Made by a program: the position numbers and the translations under genes. Below the pieces are notes generated by a model that worked only from the letters and a program-made list of their open reading frames with translations, was not told the origin of the DNA and ran no database searches. This document shows, piece after piece, positions 24,157-32,493 of a stretch of DNA of 40,430 nt (within the stretch, counting starts at the first letter, position 1; every line of letters starts with the position of its first letter). Source of the stretch: Lachnospiraceae bacterium UBA7205. GTDB taxonomy: Bacteria > Bacillota > Clostridia > Lachnospirales > Lachnospiraceae. The stretch covers positions 1-40,430 of the forward strand of contig DKUL01000054.1 in the NCBI GenBank assembly GCA_002490665.1, read 5' to 3'.

Positions 24157-25455
24157 ATGTCTTTTGAATTTGCAAAAAAGTCGGATTTACCATTCCGTAC
24201 AAACAAGTCCTTGCAAAAAACGTATTCTCATGCAGCAAAGGGTATATATGGATTATCTTCCTTTTATCCGGTGACACAGCGGGTAAAAATCGAAGGGAAA
24301 AAAGTTGATTTTACTAATTCTGACGTACAAGGTTTAATCAACGCCGCCTTACAGACAAATAAAATTTTTTTAAAGGGTATTATGGAAAGGTATTATCCAG
24401 AAGGTGATAAACAGAGTGTTGCAGACGAACTGATTAAGTCTGTTGCTGGTGAGCTGTCAAATAATCCAAAAGAATGCGGAGATTATGATGGCGTGGCACA
24501 GGAGGTTGCGTGTGTGGCAAAAAAACGTCTCGATAGTGTAAAGAAAGACCGGGAACGGCGTTCATACAAAATCGGGGACATACCAATGTCGTTTGAGGAA
24601 AGTGATCGCCAGGCTATTGAGGGGGACGATCTTTTTGGGAAGATTAGAGAGGCGCAGAAAAAAGGGAAAAAAATAATTGAAACTATTGAGATGCAAAAAC
24701 TGCGATATACTGATTTTTACAGCAGAAGAGCCATGAGGGATGAAGTGACAAGATGGCTGATTTCAAAGGAATCAGGTTCGGATGAGGGAATGGGCAGGAC
24801 ATCTCCCCTCTATAGGGTGGATTTTCAACAAGATGACGAAAAGGACATCAGTTTAAAAAGGGCATATGAAGCTTCGACACTACATCATATAAAACCATTA
24901 AGCGTGTTAACGGACGAATATAAAGGTGACAGAAGTGATGAGGAGAAACTCCAGCAGCATGAGTGGAATGCGGAAAATCTTGTACTTGGTCCTGACAGGA
25001 ACAGACGTATATACGAACCGGGGAATGCAACAGATTTTGAGGCTCGTTGGATTTCTGAAAAGTCAGGTGGGTTTGCTGGTGCACATGACGTGCAGAAGGC
25101 AGAACCGCAAAAACTTCAGCCAATTAGGATGGAGTCTCCAAGCGCAGCGATGCGTACCGATTATCTACAGTATTTTTATAGTATGTGCCGAAAATATATT
25201 GGATGTATGCGTTCCGCAAAACCTGAATTACGAGCGGATGCACCGAGGAATCTTGTAGAAACTGCCCAGTTGATACGTTCGCGTTTTGCTATGATCGAAG
25301 TGCGGCATGGAGATTCCGAACTGCTTGGGAACCTCACAAACTTTATAGAAAAATTTCTGAAATGTCAAGAAAATAGCGCTGAGCGCACAGCAGAAGTGGA
25401 GAAAATGGTTATCTTTTTGCTTCAGTATGGCAGAAATGAAGACAGTGGGATATAA
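24157..25455 (+). CDS. Unrecognised protein with an HNH-like motif
   Basis: 432 residues with no signal peptide or membrane segment. I do not recognise the family. Residues ~241-285 read LHHIKPLSVL...NAENLVLGPDRNRRIY, resembling the HH...N(L) signature of HNH endonucleases (HH at 243-244, N271/N274), but the last histidine position appears to be N or R and no zinc CxxC pairs are visible. The N-terminal half is charged and helical; the C-terminal half (340-430) is helical. AAAAGGAGG lies 7-8 nt before the ATG, a strong ribosome binding site, so the gene is probably expressed with the upstream Rpn gene. Alternatives: toxin-like nuclease, or defence/mobile-element accessory protein. Confidence 0.6.
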   Translation: MSFEFAKKSDLPFRTNKSLQKTYSHAAKGIYGLSSFYPVTQRVKIEGKKVDFTNSDVQGLINAALQTNKIFLKGIMERYYPEGDKQSVADELIKSVAGELSNNPKECGDYDGVAQEVACVAKKRLDSVKKDRERRSYKIGDIPMSFEESDRQAIEGDDLFGKIREAQKKGKKIIETIEMQKLRYTDFYSRRAMRDEVTRWLISKESGSDEGMGRTSPLYRVDFQQDDEKDISLKRAYEASTLHHIKPLSVLTDEYKGDRSDEEKLQQHEWNAENLVLGPDRNRRIYEPGNATDFEARWISEKSGGFAGAHDVQKAEPQKLQPIRMESPSAAMRTDYLQYFYSMCRKYIGCMRSAKPELRADAPRNLVETAQLIRSRFAMIEVRHGDSELLGNLTNFIEKFLKCQENSAERTAEVEKMVIFLLQYGRNEDSGI

Positions 25456-25460
25456 AAAAG

Positions 25461-25526
25461 TTTTCACGTCAAAGAGGATACTTCCTAACGAAAAACAGTA
25501 GTGAATATGCCGAGTATATTGTGGAG
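25461..25526 (+). pseudogene. Remnant of another Rpn-family gene
   Basis: Directly after the HNH-like gene, 25462-25482 reads FHVKEDT and, in a shifted frame, 25485-25520 reads LTKNSSEYAEYI. These match FHIKEDT and LRKNSSDVELWAKFI of the intact Rpn gene (23636-23770), with the ~30 residues between them deleted. The match is short, so this is tentative. Confidence 0.5.
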
Positions 25527-25540
25527 GTTCAATATAGTTT

Positions 25541-25572
25541 AAGGGCACTAATAAATGAGATTAGTGCCCTTT
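25541..25572 (+). terminator. Terminator after the Rpn/HNH-like unit
   Basis: AAGGGCACTAAT-AAATGAG-ATTAGTGCCCTT, followed by TATAATAT. Likely also serves the converging gene. Confidence 0.75.
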
Positions 25573-25628
25573 ATAATATGCATGAACAGCAACTAGAAAC
25601 AGTTGCATATTTTTTTGCTTAAAATAGC

Positions 25629-26894
25629 TTACGTCCCCGGTTCCGATATCCTTGACACGCCCACAAATACTTCTGAGATTTTATACCATGTAGGATAGTC
25701 TACGATTCCCGACGCAGGCAGATCAAAGATGCGCTGGAATGTGCGGACAGTGTTGGCTGTGGCATTTCCGTAAATGCCATCCTCGACGATACGCGGTATG
25801 GCAGGATAGTTCTGCGCAATGCGGTTTAACTGCTGTTGCATCTGTAGGACTTTCTGACCGGAGGAGCCGACGGTGAGGTCATATCCGGGCCATGATGAGG
25901 GAACGCCGGAGATATAGGTGGTGGAGTTGATGTACATGTCGTTCCCATAATAATAACGGATGATTTCTATCGGCGTGTATCCCTGGTCGCCAAGATATTT
26001 GCTGCCCCACTGGGAGAGACCGTTGCATGTGACGCGGTTTCCGTCGCAGTACGAAGTGAAAATCGGCTGCCGCACCCCCGGACGTGACAGATAATTTGAA
26101 AAAATACTGTCCACAATACGGCTGACGTTCTCGTAAATATTTCTGCCATAAATCCATTTCTGGTCATAGGCAGTGGAGGACGTGATGGTAAAATTGTAGC
26201 CCTGGTTCCGGTACCATTCCGTATACACGCGGTTCAATGTAAAGGACATGATTACCAACGTATTTGCATAAATTGTATTTTCCGGCCATGTGGCATAAAT
26301 TTCAGAGGATACAACGTTTTTGATATAGTCCGTGTAACGCACATAGTAGTTGGGGGCGGAAGCGTCCTGCGGAACGCCGTCGTGTACAATGACATACTCT
26401 GGTATGACGACACGGCTCAGGACGATTTCACCACTTTCGTCCATCGGTTTGATTTCATCCTCGGGTATCTTGGGAGGATATTCGCCATAGAGCGTGTGGT
26501 CGGGGATGACGATATCTTCTTCGGTTTCGCCTGGGGGTTCCACTTCGATTGGATTCATGGTAACCGGCTGGATTGCCGTGACATCGGGAAGTATTTCGGT
26601 ACCGGATATGTTGACCGGCTCATAGCCTGGCGCCGTGACGGATATATTGTATTCCGAGTAGGGCTGTACATCACTGATTTGTGTGCTGTAGGAAAGATTG
26701 GGCGCAGGAAGCGATATTGTGGCGGTAAGACCGGAATCGTCGGTTGTGAGGGTCTGCACTACAGAGTTAGGCTCACCAGAATAGGATATTGTGATGGTTG
26801 CATTATCTATAGGGATAAGACCCAGCGATGATGTTACGCTTATAGTTAAATCTCCGGAATAGGCCGGGGTTTCGGCTTTCATAATATCAGACAT
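25629..26894 (-). CDS. SpoIID-like protein with peptidoglycan-binding domain
   Basis: 421 residues from ATG 26894 (MSDIMKAE); a start five codons upstream lies inside the hairpin. Residues ~10-110 form a carboxypeptidase-regulatory/Ig-like domain (LIPIDNATITI; YSEYNISVTAPGYEPVNI). A P/E-rich linker follows. Residues ~170-325 resemble the SpoIID/LytB core (YANTLVIMSFTLNRVYTEWYR; CNGLSQWGSKYLGDQGYTPIEIIRYYYG). Residues ~345-415 are a PG_binding_1 domain (GSSGQKVLQMQQQLNRIA; DGIYGNATANTVRTFQ). There is no signal peptide, which is unusual for a wall-acting protein and fits a spore- or mother-cell-related role. Similar three-part proteins occur in spore-forming Clostridia. Assignment from motifs. 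Confidence 0.7.
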   Translation of the reverse strand: MSDIMKAETPAYSGDLTISVTSSLGLIPIDNATITISYSGEPNSVVQTLTTDDSGLTATISLPAPNLSYSTQISDVQPYSEYNISVTAPGYEPVNISGTEILPDVTAIQPVTMNPIEVEPPGETEEDIVIPDHTLYGEYPPKIPEDEIKPMDESGEIVLSRVVIPEYVIVHDGVPQDASAPNYYVRYTDYIKNVVSSEIYATWPENTIYANTLVIMSFTLNRVYTEWYRNQGYNFTITSSTAYDQKWIYGRNIYENVSRIVDSIFSNYLSRPGVRQPIFTSYCDGNRVTCNGLSQWGSKYLGDQGYTPIEIIRYYYGNDMYINSTTYISGVPSSWPGYDLTVGSSGQKVLQMQQQLNRIAQNYPAIPRIVEDGIYGNATANTVRTFQRIFDLPASGIVDYPTWYKISEVFVGVSRISEPGT

Positions 26895-26899
26895 AAAAA

Positions 26900-26935
26900 T
26901 CCCCTGCATATGTTTTTAATAATATATGCAGGGGA
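26900..26935 (-). terminator. typA terminator that overlaps the next gene's ribosome binding site
   Basis: On the minus strand TCCCCTGCATAT (26935-26924) pairs with ATATGCAGGGGA (26911-26900), followed by TTTTT directly before the ATG at 26894. The second arm contains AGGGG, the only candidate ribosome binding site for the SpoIID-like gene. The structure could both end the typA transcript and limit translation of the next gene. Confidence 0.7.
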
Positions 26936-26957
26936 AACGGATGTGTTACGAACAGTG

Positions 26958-28787
26958 TTATTTTTTATACCCGGCTCTTTTCCGCAGTGTCGGGTCAAGT
27001 ATTTTCTTGCGGATGCGGAGGTTTTCAGGTGTTACCTCAAGAAGCTCATCCGTGTCGATAAAATCAAGAGCCTGCTCAAGGCTCAGGATTTTTGGCGGTG
27101 TCAGGCGCAGTGCCTCGTCCGCACTGGAGGAACGCGTGTTGGTGAGCTGTTTTTTCTTGCATACATTGAGCTCGATATCCTCGCCCTTTCCGTTCTGTCC
27201 GACCACCATGCCGGAGTAAACCTTTTCGCCGGGGCCGATAAACAGGGTGCCGCGCTCCTGTGCGTTGTAGAGACCGTAGGTGATAGCCTCGCCTGCCTCA
27301 AACGCGATGAGGGAGCCCTGCTTGCGGTACTGGATGTCGCCCTTGTAGGGACCATATCCGTCGAATATCGTATTCAGGATGCCATTGCCCTTGGTGTCTG
27401 TCATAAATTCGCCACGGTAGCCTATTAGCCCGCGTGAGGGGATTGTGAACTCGAGACGCGCATATCCGCCGCTCGCCTTGCCCATGTTTTGCAGCTCGCC
27501 CTTTCGCTGGCTGAGTTTTTCGATGACCGTACCGGAAAATTCTTCCGGTACGTCAATATATGCAAGCTCCATTGGCTCGAGCCGTTTGCCGTTTTCATCT
27601 GTCCGGTAAAGGACTTCAGCCTTGCTGACGGCAAACTCGTAGCCCTCGCGGCGCATGTTTTCTATCAATACGGAGAGATGGAGCTCACCGCGCCCGGACA
27701 CCTTGAAGGAGTCGGCGCTTTCCGTTTCCTCGACGCGCAGGGAGACATCCGTGTTCAGCTCGCGGAACAGCCTGTCGCGCAGGTGGCGGCTGGTCACGTA
27801 TTTTCCCTCCTGGCCTGCAAGCGGTGAATCGTTCACGATAAACTGCATGGCAATGGTAGGCTCGCTGATTTTCTGGAAAGGAATCGGCACGACGTTGTCA
27901 ACGGCACAGAGCGTGTCGCCGATATGGATGTCCGAGATGCCGGAAATGGCAACAATCGAACCGATGCCGGCTTCCTTTACCTCGACCTTGTTCAGCCCGT
28001 CAAATTCATATAGCTTGCTGACCTTCACCTTGGTCTGCTTGTCCGGCTCATGATGGTTGCAGATGACAACCTCCTGATTTACCTTTATATTGCCGTTGTC
28101 AACCTTTCCGACACCGATGCGCCCTACATATTCATTGTAGTCAATCGTGCTGATAAGAACCTGTGTACCGGCGTCGGGGTCTCCCTCGGGAGCGGGAATA
28201 TAGTCAAGGATTGTCTCAAACAACGGCGTCATGTCAACGCCTGCCGCGTCCTCTTCCAGGGAAGCGATTCCCGTTTTGGCGGATGCGTATACAAAAGGGC
28301 AGTCAAGCTGGGAATCGTCGGCGTCAAGCTCCAGGAACAGCTCCAGAACCTCGTCTACAACCTCTGCGGCACGCGCCTCGGGACGGTCAATCTTGTTGAT
28401 GCACACGATGACGGGAAGCTTGAGCTCCAGTGCCTTCTTCAGTACGAATTTTGTCTGTGGCATTGCGCCCTCAAACGCATCGACAACAAGGATGACACCA
28501 TTTACCATCTTCAGGACACGCTCTACCTCGCCGCCAAAGTCGGCATGGCCCGGCGTGTCAATAATATTTATCTTGGTGTCTTTATACATAACGGCTGTAT
28601 TTTTTGACAAAATAGTGATGCCGCGCTCGCGCTCAATGTCATTGGAGTCCATGACGCGCTCGGCAACCTCCTGGTTTTCACGGAATACGCCGCTCTGTTT
28701 GAGCAGCTCGTCCACAAGGGTTGTTTTGCCATGGTCTACATGGGCAATAATGGCTACGTTTCGAACATCTTCTCTTTTCTGTATCAT
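26958..28787 (-). CDS. typA: TypA/BipA ribosome-associated GTPase
   Basis: 609 residues, the usual length. G1 is AHVDHGKTT, followed by the switch II motif DTPGHADFGGEVERVL, G4 NKIDR, and G5 SAKTG. EF-G-like domains II, III and V follow with the BipA-specific C-terminal part (GEKVYSGMVVG; LTNTRSSSADEALRLTPP). It is a translational GTPase acting on the 70S ribosome in stress and ribosome assembly. The ATG at 28787 has GGAGG 7 nt upstream. Monocistronic or partly co-transcribed with the SpoIID-like gene downstream of its terminator. Confidence 0.98.
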   Translation of the reverse strand: MIQKREDVRNVAIIAHVDHGKTTLVDELLKQSGVFRENQEVAERVMDSNDIERERGITILSKNTAVMYKDTKINIIDTPGHADFGGEVERVLKMVNGVILVVDAFEGAMPQTKFVLKKALELKLPVIVCINKIDRPEARAAEVVDEVLELFLELDADDSQLDCPFVYASAKTGIASLEEDAAGVDMTPLFETILDYIPAPEGDPDAGTQVLISTIDYNEYVGRIGVGKVDNGNIKVNQEVVICNHHEPDKQTKVKVSKLYEFDGLNKVEVKEAGIGSIVAISGISDIHIGDTLCAVDNVVPIPFQKISEPTIAMQFIVNDSPLAGQEGKYVTSRHLRDRLFRELNTDVSLRVEETESADSFKVSGRGELHLSVLIENMRREGYEFAVSKAEVLYRTDENGKRLEPMELAYIDVPEEFSGTVIEKLSQRKGELQNMGKASGGYARLEFTIPSRGLIGYRGEFMTDTKGNGILNTIFDGYGPYKGDIQYRKQGSLIAFEAGEAITYGLYNAQERGTLFIGPGEKVYSGMVVGQNGKGEDIELNVCKKKQLTNTRSSSADEALRLTPPKILSLEQALDFIDTDELLEVTPENLRIRKKILDPTLRKRAGYKK

Positions 28788-29109
28788 AGTAATCCTCCAT
28801 TATAATAACAGGTGAAATTGTCATGCTTTGTATGAAAACTTTTTTCAAAACTTATATAGTATATCACTTGTCAGTACTTTTTGCAATGTCCTGAAAAAAT
28901 TTGTTTAATAAAGGGTAACAGTTGGTTATCAAAGAAAATATCTACGGCATTTCACAAATTACAGCTTGTTTATGCGCTGTTTGTTGTCGAATTATGTCAT
29001 AAAAGCCAGAAAAAGCTGGAAATATATGGAATATTGCGATAATTCGGACTTTATTTACTGTATAAAGTGGCATATGATTTAATTACAAGAACGAAGGGAG
29101 AATGGAAAA
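28788..29109. other. Divergent intergenic region between typA and the SSB-like gene
   Basis: About 320 nt, AT-rich. A TATAAT on the minus strand lies near 28800-28806, close to typA. AGAAAAAGCT-type inverted pieces near 29005 are too weak to call. No gene or clear operator seen. Confidence 0.4.
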
Positions 29110-29781
29110 ATGCAAGAAACATTAAAGACAAAAAACGGGTATCATGAGCAGGTGATTGAAAACAATCAGGTAACGGTTATGGGTGAAATCGTAAGTGAGT
29201 TCTCATTCAGCCATGAAATTTTCGGCGAGGGCTTCTATATGGTTGACATTCAGGTGGCAAGACTGTCTGAGTCCATGGATATTATACCAGTGATGGTATC
29301 TGAGAGGCTGCTTGATGTGAATGAGGATTACAGTGGCATGATGGTGGTGGTGAACGGACAGTTCCGCTCCTATAACAGACACGAGGAACACAAGAACAAA
29401 CTCGTATTGTCTGTATTTGCGAGGGAAATTGAGTTTGTGGATGAAATCAGTGAGAATATCAAGACAAACCAGATATTCCTTGACGGCTTTGTGTGCAAGG
29501 AGCCTGTGTACAGAAAGACTCCGCTTGGCAGGGAAATTGCCGACCTGCTGCTTGCAGTAAACCGTCCGTATGGCAAATCAGATTACATTCCCTGCATCTG
29601 CTGGGGAAGAAATGCCCGCTATGCGTCCAATTTCGAAGTGGGAGAGCGCTGTCTGGTGTGGGGACGCATACAGTCAAGGGAGTACATGAAAAAGCTGTCT
29701 GAGGATGAGCTGGAAAAGCGGATTGCCTATGAGGTTTCAGTCAGCAAGCTTGAGCTTCCGGATGACGAGGAGGAAGTGTAG
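29110..29781 (+). CDS. SSB-like protein with two OB folds
   Basis: 223 residues. Two successive OB-fold segments: ~15-112 (NNQVTVMGEIVSEFSFSHE...MMVVVNGQFRSYNR) and ~118-212 (NQIFLDGFVCKEPVYRKTPLGREIADLLLAVNRP...IPCICWGRNARYASNFEVGERCLVWGRIQSREY). The second has the typical SSB order of strands. There is no acidic DDDIPF-type tail for protein docking; the end is LPDDEEEV. It is not the normal ~150-residue replicative SSB and may bind single-stranded DNA in a specialised role. AGGGAG lies 9 nt before the ATG. Confidence 0.75.
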   Translation: MQETLKTKNGYHEQVIENNQVTVMGEIVSEFSFSHEIFGEGFYMVDIQVARLSESMDIIPVMVSERLLDVNEDYSGMMVVVNGQFRSYNRHEEHKNKLVLSVFAREIEFVDEISENIKTNQIFLDGFVCKEPVYRKTPLGREIADLLLAVNRPYGKSDYIPCICWGRNARYASNFEVGERCLVWGRIQSREYMKKLSEDELEKRIAYEVSVSKLELPDDEEEV

Positions 29782-29827
29782 GACGACACAATTCTTGTTG
29801 AATTTCTTAATAAAATATTAAATAAAG

Positions 29828-29856
29828 TTGCAAAATCCTGTCCGTTGTGCTATCAT
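29828..29856 (+). promoter_or_regulatory. Putative promoter of the CobO-like gene
   Basis: TTGCAA (29828-29833), 17-nt spacer, TATCAT (29851-29856). Confidence 0.55.
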
Positions 29857-29916
29857 GTTTGAAGTTAGGGATTGTAGAACAGTTCCTTGATAGGAAAGGG
29901 CATAAGGTATAGATAC

Positions 29917-30408
29917 ATGGAAAAGGGATTCATTCAGGTATACAGTGGCGAGGGACACGGTAAATCCGCGGCTGCACTTGGAAGGGCCATACAGATGGCA
30001 GGTACAGGCAGGGATGTCGTAATCATCAATTTCCTGAAAGGCAACCAGAGTGAAGAACTCCTCAAGCGCCTGGAGCCGGAAATCAAAATTTTCCGTTTTG
30101 AAAAAAGCGAGGAAGAGTTTGCACAGCTGTCTGACGAACGCAAGCAGGAGGAAATTCACAACATCAGAAACGGCCTCAATTTCGCGAAAAAGGTTCTCAC
30201 GACCGGCGAATGCGGCCTGCTGATTCTGGACGAGGTGCTTGGGCTGATTGACAACGGCATCATAACGATTGAGGACTTGAGCCACATTCTGGAGGCAAGG
30301 AGTGAGGATGTAGGCATTATCCTGACAGGCATAAGGCTTAATGACAGTGTATGCCAGCTTGCTGATGAGATTTTCAAGATAGAGGCAGTCAACTATAAAA
30401 TATATTGA
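29917..30408 (+). CDS. CobO/BtuR/CobA-like P-loop protein (ATP:corrinoid adenosyltransferase family)
   Basis: 163 residues from ATG 29917; the TTG at 29887 is in frame but lies in the leader. The P-loop is GEGHGKSAAALG, with G-R-A-I-Q-M-A-G after it; the segment RNGLNFAKKVLTTGECGLLILDEVLGLIDNGII is the Walker B/family motif, and the end LTGIRLNDSVCQLADEIFKIEAVNYKIY parallels the TGR-xxP-xx-L-xx-ADLV region. The normal TGR is replaced by TGI-R, the usual TKGKGKTT loop is GEGHGKSA, and the protein is slightly short. It may be a divergent adenosyltransferase or a repurposed paralogue. No other cobalamin gene is adjacent. Confidence 0.7.
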   Translation: MEKGFIQVYSGEGHGKSAAALGRAIQMAGTGRDVVIINFLKGNQSEELLKRLEPEIKIFRFEKSEEEFAQLSDERKQEEIHNIRNGLNFAKKVLTTGECGLLILDEVLGLIDNGIITIEDLSHILEARSEDVGIILTGIRLNDSVCQLADEIFKIEAVNYKIY

Positions 30409-30417
30409 CGAACATCG

Positions 30418-30436
30418 GGGAGCCGTCCAGGCTCCC
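30418..30436 (+). terminator. Terminator after the CobO-like gene
   Basis: GGGAGCC-GTCCA-GGCTCCC followed by TTGATTTT. Confidence 0.85.
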
Positions 30437-30458
30437 TTGATTTTGCCCGATTTAACGG

Positions 30459-30487
30459 TTGACAGACGGTTGAATCAGATATATAAT
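30459..30487 (+). promoter_or_regulatory. Strong sigma-A promoter of dapA-dapB
   Basis: Perfect consensus TTGACA (30459-30464), 17-nt spacer, TATAAT (30482-30487). Confidence 0.9.
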
Positions 30488-30504
30488 GAAGTAACATAAA
30501 GGAA

Positions 30505-30680
30505 GAAATAGGTAGAGGTTGCGTTTTTTATCAGTACTCTTTGTCAGGTGTCAGGCGCCGTTTATGGGAGAGGAAAGGAAAGAACGCCGAAAGCACGGAG
30601 CCGCCTGGGGCTTTTTGCTTGGGCATACGGTTAAGAGCCGTATGACTGTCATCAACGGATGGAGTGCTATCATTTTCAAT
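30505..30680 (+). ncRNA. Lysine riboswitch (L-box) controlling dapA
   Basis: Conserved blocks of the lysine aptamer occur in order: GGTAGAGGTTGCG (30511-30523), AGTA (30533-30536), a GGAAAGAACGCCGAAAGCA block (30578-30596; compare GGGGAGCGTCGCCGAAGCA in Bacillus lysC), CTTTTTGCTTGGGC, ACTGTCA, and the closing GGAGTGCTATC. The P1 stem pairs AAATaGGTAG (from 30506) with CTATCATTT. It lies between a consensus promoter and a terminator directly before dapA, the first enzyme of the lysine branch. Lysine binding would favour termination. Confidence 0.9.
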
Positions 30681-30732
30681 TGAAACCGGATCCGGCAGCG
30701 TGCCGGGGATTGGATTTTGCAAGGATATGATG

Positions 30733-30770
30733 CCGGCCGTCTATTAGCTAGATGACTGGTTTTTTCTTTT
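30733..30770 (+). terminator. Riboswitch-controlled terminator before dapA
   Basis: CCGGCCGTCTA-TTAGC-TAGATGACTGG (one mismatch, two wobbles) followed by TTTTTTCTTTT. It ends 46 nt before the dapA start and is the probable expression platform. Confidence 0.8.
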
Positions 30771-30815
30771 GATGTGTGGACGAAATGAAATTTATATTTA
30801 AAGGAGGACAATATT

Positions 30816-31703
30816 ATGTCTATATTCACAGGAGCAGGTGTCGCGATTGTCACACCGATGAAACCAGACGGGGAAGTAAATTATGAGGCATTCGCAAAGC
30901 TCATCGAGTTCCAGGTAGCCAACCATACAGATGCAATTATTGTCTGTGGAACGACAGGCGAGGCATCCACGCTTACACATGAGGAACATCTTGAGTGTAT
31001 CCGGTTCTGTGTGGAGAAGGTGAATAAAAGAATACCTGTTATTGCCGGAACAGGCTCCAACTGTACCGATACCGCGATTTATCTCTCAAAGGAAGCTGAG
31101 AAGGCTGGTGCGGATGGGCTCCTGGTAGTTACGCCATATTATAATAAAGCGACGCAGAAGGGTCTGAAGGAGCATTTCAGGCTGATTGGGGAGTCGGTCA
31201 GCATCCCGATTATCCTGTATAACATTCCTGGCCGAACAGGCGGGGTGAACCTGCTTCCGGAGACCATCGTATCACTGTGCGAGGAAGTGCCGAGCATCGT
31301 GGGGGTAAAGGATGCGACGGACAATTTTATCCAGTATGCAAAACTGATGGCGCTCGCAAAGGGAAAGGTGGATGTCTATTCCGGAAATGACAACCAGATT
31401 GTACCGTTCCTGTCGCTGGGCGCAAAGGGTGTCATTTCCGTCCTGTCAAATATCGCGCCACAGCAGACACATGACATCTGCGCAAAGTATTTTGCGGGGG
31501 AGACTGCGGAGAGCGCCAGACTGCAGCTCGAGGCGATAGACCTGATTACAGCGCTGTTTAGTGAGGTAAACCCGATACCGGTCAAGAAGGCAATGAATCT
31601 GATGGGACTTGAGGCAGGCACCCTGAGGAGACCCCTCACAGAGATGGAGGAGGCAAATGCCGTAAAACTGGAAAAGGCGATGCGGGAGTACGGTATTTTG
31701 TGA
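30816..31703 (+). CDS. dapA: 4-hydroxy-tetrahydrodipicolinate synthase
   Basis: 295 residues, full family length. It condenses pyruvate with aspartate semialdehyde, the entry to lysine and diaminopimelate for the cell wall. Visible: GTTGEASTLTHEEH (the threonine pair of the active site), VVTPYYNKATQKGL with the catalytic tyrosine, the ILYNIPGRTG loop, and the Schiff-base lysine in VGVKDATDN. AAGGAGG lies 8 nt before the ATG. Regulated by the lysine riboswitch upstream; dapB follows after 31 nt. Confidence 0.98.
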   Translation: MSIFTGAGVAIVTPMKPDGEVNYEAFAKLIEFQVANHTDAIIVCGTTGEASTLTHEEHLECIRFCVEKVNKRIPVIAGTGSNCTDTAIYLSKEAEKAGADGLLVVTPYYNKATQKGLKEHFRLIGESVSIPIILYNIPGRTGGVNLLPETIVSLCEEVPSIVGVKDATDNFIQYAKLMALAKGKVDVYSGNDNQIVPFLSLGAKGVISVLSNIAPQQTHDICAKYFAGETAESARLQLEAIDLITALFSEVNPIPVKKAMNLMGLEAGTLRRPLTEMEEANAVKLEKAMREYGIL

Positions 31704-31734
31704 TGCACGTGGACACGGAAAGGAAAGGACAAAA

Positions 31735-32493
31735 ATGACAAAGGTAATAATACACGGTTGTAATGGAAAAATGGGGCAGATGATAACCAGAATTATCGAG
31801 GCAGATCCCGAGATTGAGGTGGCAGCCGGGGTTGATGCATCCGACCATATCAAAAATACGTATCCGGTGTTCAGGAGCATAGCCGAGTGTGACGTCATGG
31901 CGGATGCGGTGATTGATTTCTGCGTTGCGCCGGCGGTGGACGGACTCCTTGATTTCTGTGTGGAAAAGCAGATTCCTTGCGTTCTGTGTACAACAGGTCT
32001 TTCGGAGGCACAGCTTGCACATATGGAGGAGGCTGCCAAAAAGGTCGCAGTGCTTAAGTCGGCAAATATGTCGCTCGGCGTGAACATGCTGCTAAAGATA
32101 CTCAAGGAGGCGGCTGCAGTTCTGGTTCCTGCGGGGTTTGATATTGAGATTGTGGAGAAACATCATAATCTGAAAGTAGATGCCCCGAGCGGTACGGCGC
32201 TTGCGCTTGCCGACAGTATCAATGAGGAATTTGACAATGCATATGAATACATTTATGACAGAAGCCAGGTGAGGGCGAAGCGGACAGGTAAGGAAATTGG
32301 TATCAGCGCGGTGCGGGGCGGCACGATTGTAGGTGACCATGACATTATTTTTGCGGGTGAGGACGAGGTGGTTACGTTTTCACACAGGGCTTATTCCAAG
32401 GCACTATTCGCAAAGGGAGCTGTCCAGGCTGCGAAGTTCCTCAAGGGAAAACCGGCTGGCAAGTATGACATGAAAGAAGTGGTGGGGGCTTAG
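31735..32493 (+). CDS. dapB: 4-hydroxy-tetrahydrodipicolinate reductase
   Basis: 252 residues. N-terminal dinucleotide-binding loop HGCNGKMGQ; CTTGLSEAQL; KSANMSLGVNMLLKIL; the family signature EIVEKHHNLKVDAPSGTAL with the catalytic H-H and K; RGGTIVGDHDIIFAGEDE near the C-terminus. It reduces the DapA product with NAD(P)H. Same operon as dapA; its TAG is followed directly by the ATG of hisA. Confidence 0.98.
   Translation: MTKVIIHGCNGKMGQMITRIIEADPEIEVAAGVDASDHIKNTYPVFRSIAECDVMADAVIDFCVAPAVDGLLDFCVEKQIPCVLCTTGLSEAQLAHMEEAAKKVAVLKSANMSLGVNMLLKILKEAAAVLVPAGFDIEIVEKHHNLKVDAPSGTALALADSINEEFDNAYEYIYDRSQVRAKRTGKEIGISAVRGGTIVGDHDIIFAGEDEVVTFSHRAYSKALFAKGAVQAAKFLKGKPAGKYDMKEVVGA

Noticed and set aside
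26910..28815. Several long plus-strand ORFs opposite typA
   Set aside because: typA on the minus strand is unmistakable over its full length; the opposite frames are shadows.
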